The notes under the pieces were generated by a model. It ran no database searches and had not been told where the DNA came from. It saw nothing but the letters and a program-made list of their open reading frames with translations. A stretch of 6,230 nucleotides of DNA from contig DDIR01000116.1 in assembly GCA_002338715.1 (NCBI GenBank), forward strand, positions 32,810-39,039. The letters run 5' to 3'. Positions within the stretch are counted from its first letter, which is position 1. The number at the start of each line of letters is the position of its first letter. This DNA is from Phycisphaerales bacterium UBA1845 (GTDB lineage: Bacteria; Planctomycetota; Phycisphaerae; UBA1845). The translations under genes were made by a program, and so were the position numbers. Shown here piece by piece: positions 1 to 4,663 of this stretch.

Positions 1-855
1 AAAGTCACGCTGGGCCCGGCTGAGCGCGCCGATTTGATCATTGATTTTTCGACAAGCCCGACCGGCGCCGAAATCGAATTGACCAACTCGGCGCCCGCAC
101 CGTTTCCAGGAACACCGGGAATCGGCGTTATCCCCGACGTGATGAAGTTCGTCGTCACGAGTGCCGTTGGTGCAACCGATCCGATTCCGGCAACGCTGCG
201 TTCGCTTGGCGTTCTCGACCCAGCCGACGCGGTTGTCGATCGCGAGTTTGTCTTGCAGAAACTACCGCATGCCTGTTCGGGAACGGCGTGGAAGATCAAC
301 GGTTTGCACTGGAATGATATTACCGAGTACCCGCGATTGGGGACGACAGAAACCTGGACGTTTATCAACCGCTCCGGAATCGCGCACCCAATGCACGTCC
401 ATCTCGACTTCTTCCAGGTACTGTATTCGCAAAGCTTCATCGTAGACGGCGAGAACATCACCACCAACGGTCCGCGCATTTTGCCCGAGCCCAACCAAGC
501 CGGCTGGAAGGACACAGTGATGGTGCCGCCGTTCCATTTGGTCAAAGTCGTGACACGGTTTGAAGACTACACCGGTCTGTTCCCATACCACTGCCACATT
601 CTCGAACACGAAGACCACGACATGATGCGGCAGTTCCGCGCCGTTGCGTTTGGCGATGCCGATGTCGATGGTGATGTGGACCTCGCGGATTATGCGACTT
701 TGGTTGAATGCCTTAGCGGTCCCGACGTTGCGCCCAATCCGGTGGCGCCGCCACCGACGACGGCTGACTGCCTCGAAGCATTTGATGCAGACCAGGACGG
801 CGATGTTGATCTCGACGACTTCAAAGTAATGCAGGTGAATTTTTCGGGATCGTAG
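1..855 (+). CDS. Multicopper oxidase (CotA/bilirubin-oxidase-like), C-terminal part, with dockerin-like tail; 5' end outside window
   Basis: The frame is open from base 1 and its first residues (VTLGPAERADLIIDFS) are the conserved mid-protein stretch of CotA/bilirubin oxidase-type multicopper oxidases, so the start lies upstream; the TTG at 34 is an internal leucine. 284 residues are visible. Copper ligands are intact: HPMHVH (fragment residues 129-134) and HCHILEHEDHDM (197-208), giving the T1 His/Cys/His/Met set plus T2/T3 histidines. GTTETWTFIN and GWKDTVMVPP are also family-typical. Such enzymes oxidise phenols, bilirubin or metal ions and reduce oxygen to water; the substrate here cannot be told. 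Residues 218-284 form a dockerin-like module with two EF-hand-type calcium loops (DADVDGDVDLAD and DADQDGDVDLDD) joined by a Pro-rich linker with two cysteines. In planctomycetes such tails are widespread on exported proteins, so a secreted or surface location is inferred. The next gene is co-oriented but about 300 bp away and probably separate. Confidence 0.92.
   Translation, partial: KVTLGPAERADLIIDFSTSPTGAEIELTNSAPAPFPGTPGIGVIPDVMKFVVTSAVGATDPIPATLRSLGVLDPADAVVDREFVLQKLPHACSGTAWKINGLHWNDITEYPRLGTTETWTFINRSGIAHPMHVHLDFFQVLYSQSFIVDGENITTNGPRILPEPNQAGWKDTVMVPPFHLVKVVTRFEDYTGLFPYHCHILEHEDHDMMRQFRAVAFGDADVDGDVDLADYATLVECLSGPDVAPNPVAPPPTTADCLEAFDADQDGDVDLDDFKVMQVNFSGS
652..852 (+). other. Dockerin-like double EF-hand domain at the end of the multicopper oxidase
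   Basis: Two 12-residue loops with Asp at positions 1, 3, 5, 9 and 12 are visible, starting DADVDGDVDL and DADQDGDVDL, each followed by a short helix-like segment. This is the type I dockerin pattern. They are separated by about 40 residues containing a proline-rich stretch (NPVAPPPTT) and two cysteines, one on each side. Calcium binding is expected from the family; a cohesin partner is not visible in this window. Confidence 0.8.
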
Positions 856-862
856 TCATTAT

Positions 863-891
863 GTTTGTCGGTAGTTTTTCATAGGACAAAC
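863..891 (+). other. Short inverted repeat after the oxidase stop codon
   Basis: GTTTGTC (863-869) pairs perfectly with GACAAAC (885-891) around a 15-nt loop that contains five T in a row. It sits 8 bp after the stop codon, where a terminator would be expected, but no T-run follows the stem and the stem is AT-rich. It is at best a weak or factor-assisted terminator. Confidence 0.25.
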
Positions 892-960
892 GGTGGACGT
901 ATCTTTGGTCTTGAACGACAACTTCCGACGAAATAGCCAATCACATTTTCTTCAATTACG

Positions 961-990
961 TTGCAAGCAGTTTCAAGTGATGGATACACT
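961..990 (+). promoter_or_regulatory. Candidate sigma-70-like promoter for the PEP-CTERM gene
   Basis: TTGCAA (961-966) and TACACT (985-990) are separated by 18 bp, each matching 4 of 6 bases of the -35 and -10 consensus. It would give a leader of about 155 nt that contains the 1027-1047 hairpin. Matches of this quality arise often by chance, so this is tentative. Confidence 0.25.
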
Positions 991-1026
991 AAAGGGTAGT
1001 CTGTCGGTGTACGCATGATTTGTGAT

Positions 1027-1047
1027 CGCTTCGTCTCTCACGAAGCG
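1027..1047 (+). other. Perfect 8-bp hairpin in the leader of the PEP-CTERM gene
   Basis: CGCTTCGT (1027-1034) pairs with ACGAAGCG (1040-1047) around a 5-nt loop (CTCTC). No T-run follows, so it is not an intrinsic terminator. It lies 104 bp before the start codon and could be a leader structure or a protein-binding dyad; the sequence alone does not decide. Confidence 0.4.
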
Positions 1048-1137
1048 CCTTCGGACTAAGACACAAACGTTGAACCACCCGACAACGTGGGTCGTATCGT
1101 GCGACGCGCTTGGAGGGAATCGCTCTCATGTACTCTC

Positions 1138-1144
1138 AGGAGGT
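1138..1144 (+). promoter_or_regulatory. Strong Shine-Dalgarno site that fixes the start at 1152
   Basis: AGGAGGT lies 7 nt before the ATG at 1152. Two earlier in-frame possibilities (TTG 1110, ATG 1128) lack such a site and would put extra non-signal residues ahead of the clean signal peptide, so 1152 is preferred. Confidence 0.85.
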
Positions 1145-1151
1145 TTCTCAC

Positions 1152-1907
1152 ATGAAAAGAATAGCAATGTTCGCTGTCGCGCTCGCGATGGTGGTTCCTG
1201 TTCCTGCCGCGATGGCCGACCTGTTTACTTCGGACGGTCTCGGTATGCCAAGCCTGGGCACTCTGCCGACGTTGTCCGAGGATGCCACTGGTGACACCTA
1301 CGACATCGGTGTCGCCGTTTTTGGTCCGGGTGGTGCCGCGCTTCTCAACCCTGGTCCGAACAGCCAAACGTTTCCGACAACCGATGCATCCATCGGTGAC
1401 AATCCGCTCTATGCACCGGGCGAGACCATGATCGTGAGTGCAAGCGAAACGCCGGGTCCTGGCGCGGGTCAAGTGACCTACAATTTTGAATGGACGATGG
1501 CCAGTGGCAACAGCATGCTACCTCCAGGTTCGCTGCTCGGTGGCGGAATCATCGACACCATCAGTTTTGAAATGGGAACTGCCAATGCCGGTGGCGACGG
1601 TCTGGGTTCGGGTACACCGTTTACCTTTGCCCACCCGGAAAGCACGACCCCCGGAACCTTCGCAGCAACATTTGATCTTCTGGGCGCCGGAGGTTCCGTG
1701 CTGTTTAGCGGTACTTGGTTTGTTACGGACATCGGTGGCAATGAGTTTTCAGGAGCCACGTTTGTCAGTGCCGGCGGGGCAGATCTGTCAGGTTTTGGCA
1801 TCGTTGGTGCGCAGGCCCAGGTGATTGTCAACGAAGTTCCCGAACCGGCTTCATTGGCGCTGATGGCGATGGGCGGAATCGCGCTGCTTCGTCGTCGCCG
1901 CGCCTAG
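1152..1907 (+). CDS. PEP-CTERM sorting-domain surface protein
   Basis: 251 residues. The N-terminus MKRIAMFAVALAMVVPVPA is a standard signal peptide with probable cleavage after AMA (residue 22). The C-terminus (229-251) is a textbook PEP-CTERM signal: VPEPAS, a hydrophobic stretch (LALMAMGGIALL) and a basic RRRR cluster. In organisms with an exosortase this signal is recognised in the inner membrane and removed, sending the protein to the surface or matrix. The mature part is rich in Gly, Thr, Ser and Ala, has no cysteine and looks beta-rich; I do not recognise a catalytic domain, so its own role is unknown (structural or matrix protein is an inference). The exosortase is not in this window. 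A strong ribosome binding site suggests good expression, and a terminator follows 60 bp after the stop. Confidence 0.92.
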   Translation: MKRIAMFAVALAMVVPVPAAMADLFTSDGLGMPSLGTLPTLSEDATGDTYDIGVAVFGPGGAALLNPGPNSQTFPTTDASIGDNPLYAPGETMIVSASETPGPGAGQVTYNFEWTMASGNSMLPPGSLLGGGIIDTISFEMGTANAGGDGLGSGTPFTFAHPESTTPGTFAATFDLLGAGGSVLFSGTWFVTDIGGNEFSGATFVSAGGADLSGFGIVGAQAQVIVNEVPEPASLALMAMGGIALLRRRRA

Positions 1908-1967
1908 TTAGTTCATTTGATTGCGGTGGTGCGATGCAATGAACCACTGCACATACTCTGTCCAATC

Positions 1968-2005
1968 AAGGCGGGTGTCGGTTATTCCGACATTCGCCTT
2001 TCTTG
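1968..2005 (+). terminator. Intrinsic terminator between convergent genes
   Basis: AAGGCGGGTGTCGG (1968-1981) pairs along all 14 positions, including two G-U pairs, with CCGACATTCGCCTT (1987-2000) around a TTATT loop; a T-rich tail (TTTCTTGTCTT) follows. It is 60 bp after the PEP-CTERM stop and 8 bp beyond the stop of the opposite-strand gene. On the minus strand the two G-U pairs become A-C mismatches and the tail is poorer, so it should work best for plus-strand transcripts, possibly in both directions. Confidence 0.75.
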
Positions 2006-2008
2006 TCT

Positions 2009-3121
2009 TCATGATCCCGATGGGCCGGGGTTGTTCGCGGCGGCGCTGTTGTTGCGACTTTGCCTGGACTGTTCGGCCCGCCACATCTCTTGCGTCATCA
2101 CGCAGCGGAAGCCGACGTTCTGCGAACTGGTGTCGGGCGGGCAGGCCATCCTGGCGCTGGGACGGTAGCTTGCGCAGTAACTGTCGTGGCAGAGAAACGA
2201 TCCGCCGCGGTGCACGCGAGATTCGAGGGCGCGCGGGTTGCGCGGGTCGAAGCTGCGCGGCGGGCCTTTGGGATTTACCGTCACGCCCGATTGACCTGCG
2301 GCTTTGACGCGTCGGGCGTATTCGTCGGGGCGATACAAATCGCTGCACCATTCCCAGACGTTGCCGGCCATCCCGTACAATCCGTAACCATTCGGCGGGA
2401 AGTGCTTCACCGGCGACACAAGCGCAAATCCGTCGGCGGCAGTATTCTCGTATGGAAACGTGCCTTGCCAGATGTTGGCTCGCGTTTCATCGACGGGTTC
2501 GTCGCCCCAGACGTTGACCTTCTCCGAAAGTCCGCCGCGGGCCGCGAACTCCCATTCGGATTCGGTCGGCAGCCGCTTGCCCGCCCACTTGCAATAGGCG
2601 AGCGCATCTTCAAACGCGATGTGTACGACAGGATCATCATCGCGACCGACGATCGAACTGTCCGGACCTGTCGGGTGTCGCCAGTCGGCTCCGCGTGTCC
2701 AGCGCCACCATTGGAGGTAGTCAGCCACCTGCACGGGATGATCGGGGGAGACAAACACGAGTGAGCCGGGTTGCAATGCGTCGTCGTCGGGCTTCGGCGT
2801 ACCGGGCGGAAGTTGCGATTTGAGTTCATCCCAATCGACCATGCGCTCAGCCACCGTTTTGTATCCCGTCGCATCGACAAAGGCACAAAACTGCGCATTG
2901 GTCACTTCGGTGACGTCCATCCAAAACCCATCAACCCGAACGCGATGCTTGGGCGCTTCATCCACCCGCGACAAAGGATCGGTGCTGCCCATGACGAATT
3001 CGCCGCCGGGAATCCAGGCCATGCCGTCGGGCTGTTTGGGGGCGTCGGCCAATGCGATTGCGGCGAAGCAAGTGACAAGCAGCAATGCGCTAACGCGATG
3101 CAGATAGGTTTGACGTTTCAT
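2009..3121 (-). CDS. Formylglycine-generating enzyme (SUMF1-type sulfatase activator), exported
   Basis: 370 residues. The family oxidises a cysteine in the sulfatase CxPSR motif to C-alpha-formylglycine, using oxygen and copper. The FGE-sulfatase domain runs from about residue 33 (GMAWIPGGEFVMGS) to 342 (NVGFRCVM). It carries GADWRHPTGPDSSI (144-157), GKRLPTESEWEFAARGGL (181-198), ANIWQGTFP (215-223), NGYGLYGMAGNVWEWCSDLY (244-263) and NPKGPP (283-288). GGSFLCHDSYC (307-317 region) has both redox cysteines, Cys311 and Cys316, matching human SUMF1 C336/C341, so it is a true FGE rather than one of the many SUMF1-fold proteins lacking them. The first 25 residues (to ALA) look like a signal peptide. 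I chose the ATG at 3121 over the upstream TTG at 3157 because it starts that signal; no clear Shine-Dalgarno precedes it. A low-complexity tail (347-370) is extra. No sulfatase is in the window. Confidence 0.92.
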   Translation of the reverse strand: MKRQTYLHRVSALLLVTCFAAIALADAPKQPDGMAWIPGGEFVMGSTDPLSRVDEAPKHRVRVDGFWMDVTEVTNAQFCAFVDATGYKTVAERMVDWDELKSQLPPGTPKPDDDALQPGSLVFVSPDHPVQVADYLQWWRWTRGADWRHPTGPDSSIVGRDDDPVVHIAFEDALAYCKWAGKRLPTESEWEFAARGGLSEKVNVWGDEPVDETRANIWQGTFPYENTAADGFALVSPVKHFPPNGYGLYGMAGNVWEWCSDLYRPDEYARRVKAAGQSGVTVNPKGPPRSFDPRNPRALESRVHRGGSFLCHDSYCASYRPSARMACPPDTSSQNVGFRCVMTQEMWRAEQSRQSRNNSAAANNPGPSGS

Positions 3122-3134
3122 TTTGTTGAAGCTA

Positions 3135-3170
3135 GGGGGCGGGTGGCGGGAGGTCAAGGGGCTTTGGGGG
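3135..3170 (+). other. G-tract cluster with G-quadruplex potential upstream of the FGE start
   Basis: Five runs of G occur: 3135-3139, 3141-3143, 3148-3150, 3158-3161 and 3166-3170, with loops of 1, 4, 7 and 4 nt. This meets the usual G3+N1-7 pattern. The G-rich strand is the template strand for the minus-strand FGE gene, starting 14 bp before its ATG, so the transcript leader would be C-rich. Formation is not shown by sequence alone. Confidence 0.5.
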
Positions 3171-3182
3171 ACGAAGGGGCTT

Positions 3183-3316
3183 AGGCACTGAGTGACGAAG
3201 TGACGAAGCGACGAAGTGACGAAGCGACGAAGTGACGAAGTGACGAAGTGACGAAGTGACGGAGTTGTAGGGTGCGTCTCGGCGGCACCTGTTAAACTCT
3301 TCGTGCCTCAGTGCCT
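3183..3316. repeat. Imperfect inverted repeat enclosing an octamer array (copy A of a small interspersed element)
   Basis: AGGCACTGAGTGACGAAG (3183-3200) matches the reverse complement of 3299-3316 at 16 of 18 positions. Between them lie the tandem array (3191-3262) and a core, GGGTGCGTC (3270-3278) to TAAACT (3293-3298), with a 5-bp stem GGTGC/GCACC (3271-3275 with 3285-3289). The whole resembles a degenerate short mobile or interspersed element; no transposase is present. Confidence 0.6.
3191..3262 (+). repeat. Nine tandem copies of an 8-bp unit (AGTGACGA)
   Basis: Units start every 8 bp from 3191 to 3255. Six are exactly AGTGACGA, units 3 and 5 (3207, 3223) are AGCGACGA, and the last (3255) is AGTGACGG. 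The 8-bp period is not a multiple of three and the array lies between divergent genes, so it is not coding. Such arrays change length by replication slippage. Confidence 0.95.
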
Positions 3317-3344
3317 CAGTCTCTTAGCATCTCGACCAGAAATA

Positions 3345-3373
3345 TTGAGCCAACCGTACATCGCCTGTACACT
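3345..3373 (+). promoter_or_regulatory. Candidate promoter for the three-helix membrane protein gene
   Basis: TTGAGC (3345-3350) and TACACT (3368-3373) are spaced by 17 bp, each 4 of 6 to consensus, and end 43 bp before the chosen ATG. The distance is sensible for a short leader. The match is modest and could be chance. Confidence 0.3.
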
Positions 3374-3416
3374 ACAACCCTACATATCTTGGCGACATAC
3401 TGATGGGGCAATTCAG

Positions 3417-4289
3417 ATGAAACGAGCCACCGTTGGCCTATTTTGGATTCTTTCCATTTTTGCCCTTGATGTTGACGCTCAACAGACTGTTCACAACGCC
3501 GAACGCAAATTCAGCTTGACCATACCCATGGGTTTTCAATCAACTGAATGTCAGCCGCCAAATCTGTATGCGTTCATGTGTAACCGGGACGAATTGCTTG
3601 ACGCGGCTGTCGTCGTAACCGATCTCAAACAGCGCATCATTCCCGGGCGAATCACCAAGAAAGACTTGTTGGAAATGGTTTCACCGGACGACAGTTTCGA
3701 GGAATTCGATGTCGAGTATTGGAAGGCGTATTGGGGTGAAATAAATGTCGTTCATCTAAGGCGCCGTTACGACGACGTATACGATGACAAATACATCATC
3801 GACCTTCCATGTGCGACAGGAGGGATTCGCATCGCGTTCAGCGGCTTTGACCCGAAGCGTTCAGAGGTCTACCGTCAGCAGCTAAGGGGTATCGTTGATT
3901 CCATCGATGGTGAGTTTCTCGTCAAGGTCGGCAACACGCTGGCTGTGTCGAAGAAGCTGCCATGGCATCAGCGGATCATGTATTTCACTGGCGGGCTGTT
4001 GTCGGTTGTTGGATACGCGGCGATTATCGGTTACCTGTTGTTTCGAATTTGTTTGATCAAAAGAGCCCACCGATTCGTAGCCTTACGGCGTCGCTGGCTC
4101 GCGGTAGGGGGAATTTCCTTATTCCTCGGATGCGTCATATGCGGGATGACGGTCTACCTCTACGGTCAATACAGCGAAATCAGTGCGGCGTTTTTGGGCG
4201 GTATGCTGGCCTTGCTCGTGCTCAATGCACAAAGTCGTTTGGCCAAATCGCAGGTTGCGATCGAAGAGCCAGCACCGGACGAGGCATAG
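3417..4289 (+). CDS. Unrecognised exported protein with three C-terminal transmembrane helices
   Basis: 290 residues; I do not recognise the family. The N-terminus (MKRATVGLFWILSIFALDVDA) reads as a signal peptide or signal anchor, probable cleavage near residue 21. Residues 22 to about 180 are soluble and outside, with FSLTIPMGF, three cysteines (45, 55, 132) and a closing helix (SEVYRQQLRGIVDSI). That layout faintly recalls small PsbP/Mog1-like secreted domains, which is only an impression. Three hydrophobic helices follow at about 187-213, 227-249 and 255-270, with basic loops (KRAHRF, RRR) between the first two, and a short acidic tail (EEPAPDEA). The frame is open back to a GTG at 3303, but that lies inside the inverted repeat and would bury the signal peptide 38 residues in, so the ATG at 3417 is preferred; only a weak GGGG precedes it. 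It is divergent from the FGE gene; any link in function is unknown. Confidence 0.8.
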   Translation: MKRATVGLFWILSIFALDVDAQQTVHNAERKFSLTIPMGFQSTECQPPNLYAFMCNRDELLDAAVVVTDLKQRIIPGRITKKDLLEMVSPDDSFEEFDVEYWKAYWGEINVVHLRRRYDDVYDDKYIIDLPCATGGIRIAFSGFDPKRSEVYRQQLRGIVDSIDGEFLVKVGNTLAVSKKLPWHQRIMYFTGGLLSVVGYAAIIGYLLFRICLIKRAHRFVALRRRWLAVGGISLFLGCVICGMTVYLYGQYSEISAAFLGGMLALLVLNAQSRLAKSQVAIEEPAPDEA

Positions 4290-4371
4290 CGACTTGGCTT
4301 GCACGCCGGCAATCAGCGACTATAGCGATCTTAATCCAAGTGTAGCGTTCTGCTTGGCCACCCTTCACAAC

Positions 4372-4383
4372 ACGGGCGCCCGT
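4372..4383. repeat. Perfect 12-bp palindrome
   Basis: ACGGGCGCCCGT is identical to its reverse complement. It lies 83 bp after the membrane protein stop. It could bind a dimeric protein or be part of a decayed repeat; no T-run follows. Confidence 0.4.
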
Positions 4384-4410
4384 ACTCACGTTGATTGACT
4401 TCGTTCTGTC

Positions 4411-4439
4411 CCTGGATAACCGCTTTCGCGGGAATGACG
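4411..4439. repeat. dRS3-like dispersed repeat (CCGCTTTCGCGG core)
   Basis: The stretch contains CCGCTTTCGCGGGAATGACG, preceded by CTGGATAA. It differs by about three bases (TAACC for TTCCC) from the TGGATTCCCGC...GCGGGAATGAC repeat found in very many bacterial genomes and similar to Neisseria dRS3. The inner stem CCGC/GCGG (4420-4423 with 4428-4431) is intact while the outer part of the left arm has decayed. Its translation gives the familiar artefact LDNRFRGNDG. Confidence 0.65.
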
Positions 4440-4477
4440 GCGCTTTTGCACGGCTACGTTTGGACCCAAGGTGTTCT

Positions 4478-4530
4478 AAGGCACGAGTTGACGAAGTCGT
4501 GGGTGCGTCCCAAACGCGCCTGCTAAACTT
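4478..4530 (+). repeat. Degenerate copy B of the interspersed element at 3181-3316
   Basis: AAGGCACGAG (4478-4487) is followed by a single TTGACGAAG, then GGGTGCGTC (4501-4509) and CCTGCTAAACTT (4519-4530). The same order occurs at 3183-3298, where GGGTGCGTC is identical, and 22 of 29 positions match without a gap from there to AAACT. A stem GGTGCGT/ACGCGCC (4502-4508 with 4514-4520, one G-T pair) closes a 5-nt loop. Copy B has one octamer-like seed where copy A has nine. Confidence 0.6.
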
Positions 4531-4551
4531 GTATGTGAATGAGTGCGCTTG

Positions 4552-4597
4552 TCGGACGACGGTAGCGTGGGGATATCCCATCGCCACCGTCGTCCGA
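4552..4597. repeat. 46-bp near-perfect palindrome
   Basis: The arms 4552-4574 and 4575-4597 pair at 20 of 23 positions with no loop: CGGACGACGGT against ACCGTCGTCCG at the ends and GGGATATCCC at the centre. The three mismatches are at the 12th, 16th and 17th base of the 22-base arms counted from 4553. No T-run follows on either strand, so a normal intrinsic terminator is unlikely; REP/MITE-like element, mRNA 3'-end stem or protein-binding dyad are alternatives. Confidence 0.75.
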
Positions 4598-4607
4598 ATT
4601 GCTTTGC

Positions 4608-4637
4608 GCGAATCACCATGGCGATGACGGTGTTCGC
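4608..4637. repeat. Bulged 9-bp hairpin before the subtilase stop
   Basis: GCGAATCACC (4608-4617) pairs with GGTGTTCGC (4629-4637) with one unpaired T (4613) and an 11-nt loop. It lies 26 bp beyond the subtilase stop in the direction of transcription, so it could be an mRNA 3'-end structure or weak terminator for that gene, though no T-run follows. Confidence 0.4.
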
Positions 4638-4643
4638 ATGTTC

Positions 4644-4653
4644 CGCACGTGCG
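4644..4653. repeat. Perfect 10-bp palindrome
   Basis: CGCACGTGCG equals its reverse complement and lies 10 bp downstream of the subtilase stop. It is short enough to be chance but adds to the palindrome cluster here. Confidence 0.3.
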
Positions 4654-4663
4654 ACTGTTTGAC

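Larger units (their letters stand above)
856..1151. other. Intergenic region between oxidase and PEP-CTERM gene
   Basis: 296 bp without a credible gene. It holds the inverted repeat at 863-891, a weak sigma-70-like promoter candidate at 961-990, a perfect 8-bp hairpin at 1027-1047 and the ribosome binding site at 1138-1144. I see nothing else in it. Confidence 0.6.
3122..3416. other. Divergent intergenic region, repeat-rich
   Basis: 295 bp between the FGE gene (leftward) and the membrane protein gene (rightward). It contains the G-tract cluster, the octamer array, the inverted repeat pair and one weak promoter candidate for the rightward gene. A promoter for the FGE gene must lie here too, but I cannot point to one. 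Confidence 0.6.
4290..4663. other. Convergent intergenic region dense in palindromes and dispersed repeats
   Basis: 374 bp between the stops of the membrane protein and the subtilase. In order it holds a 12-bp palindrome, a dRS3-like repeat, a degenerate second copy of the 3181-3316 element with a 7-bp hairpin, a 46-bp near-perfect palindrome, a bulged 9-bp hairpin and a 10-bp palindrome. None of the stems is followed by a convincing T-run. Short frames crossing it are translations of the repeats, not genes. Confidence 0.7.

Noticed and set aside
1070..1098. Alternative promoter TTGAAC-17-CGTATC upstream of the PEP-CTERM gene
   Set aside because: The -10 match is too poor to support.
2060..2764. 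Plus-strand open frame of 234 codons opposite the FGE gene
   Set aside because: It is antisense to a gene with a clear catalytic motif set, shows no recognisable domain and begins without a good ribosome site.
3122..3157. Upstream TTG start for the FGE gene adding 12 residues
   Set aside because: It would add a Pro-rich stretch ahead of the signal peptide and arises from the C-rich strand of the G-tracts.
3191..3262. CRISPR array
   Set aside because: The units are 8 bp and directly abut with no spacers, so this is a simple tandem repeat.
3303..3416. Upstream GTG extension of the three-helix membrane protein
   Set aside because: The extension lies in the inverted repeat and would place 38 unrelated residues before an obvious signal peptide.
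4552..4597. Intrinsic terminator
   Set aside because: No T-run follows the stem on either strand.
4391..4627. Open frame of 78 codons on the plus strand
   Set aside because: It runs through the dRS3-like repeat, element copy B and the large palindrome; its LDNRFRGNDG segment is the well-known artefact of translating that repeat.
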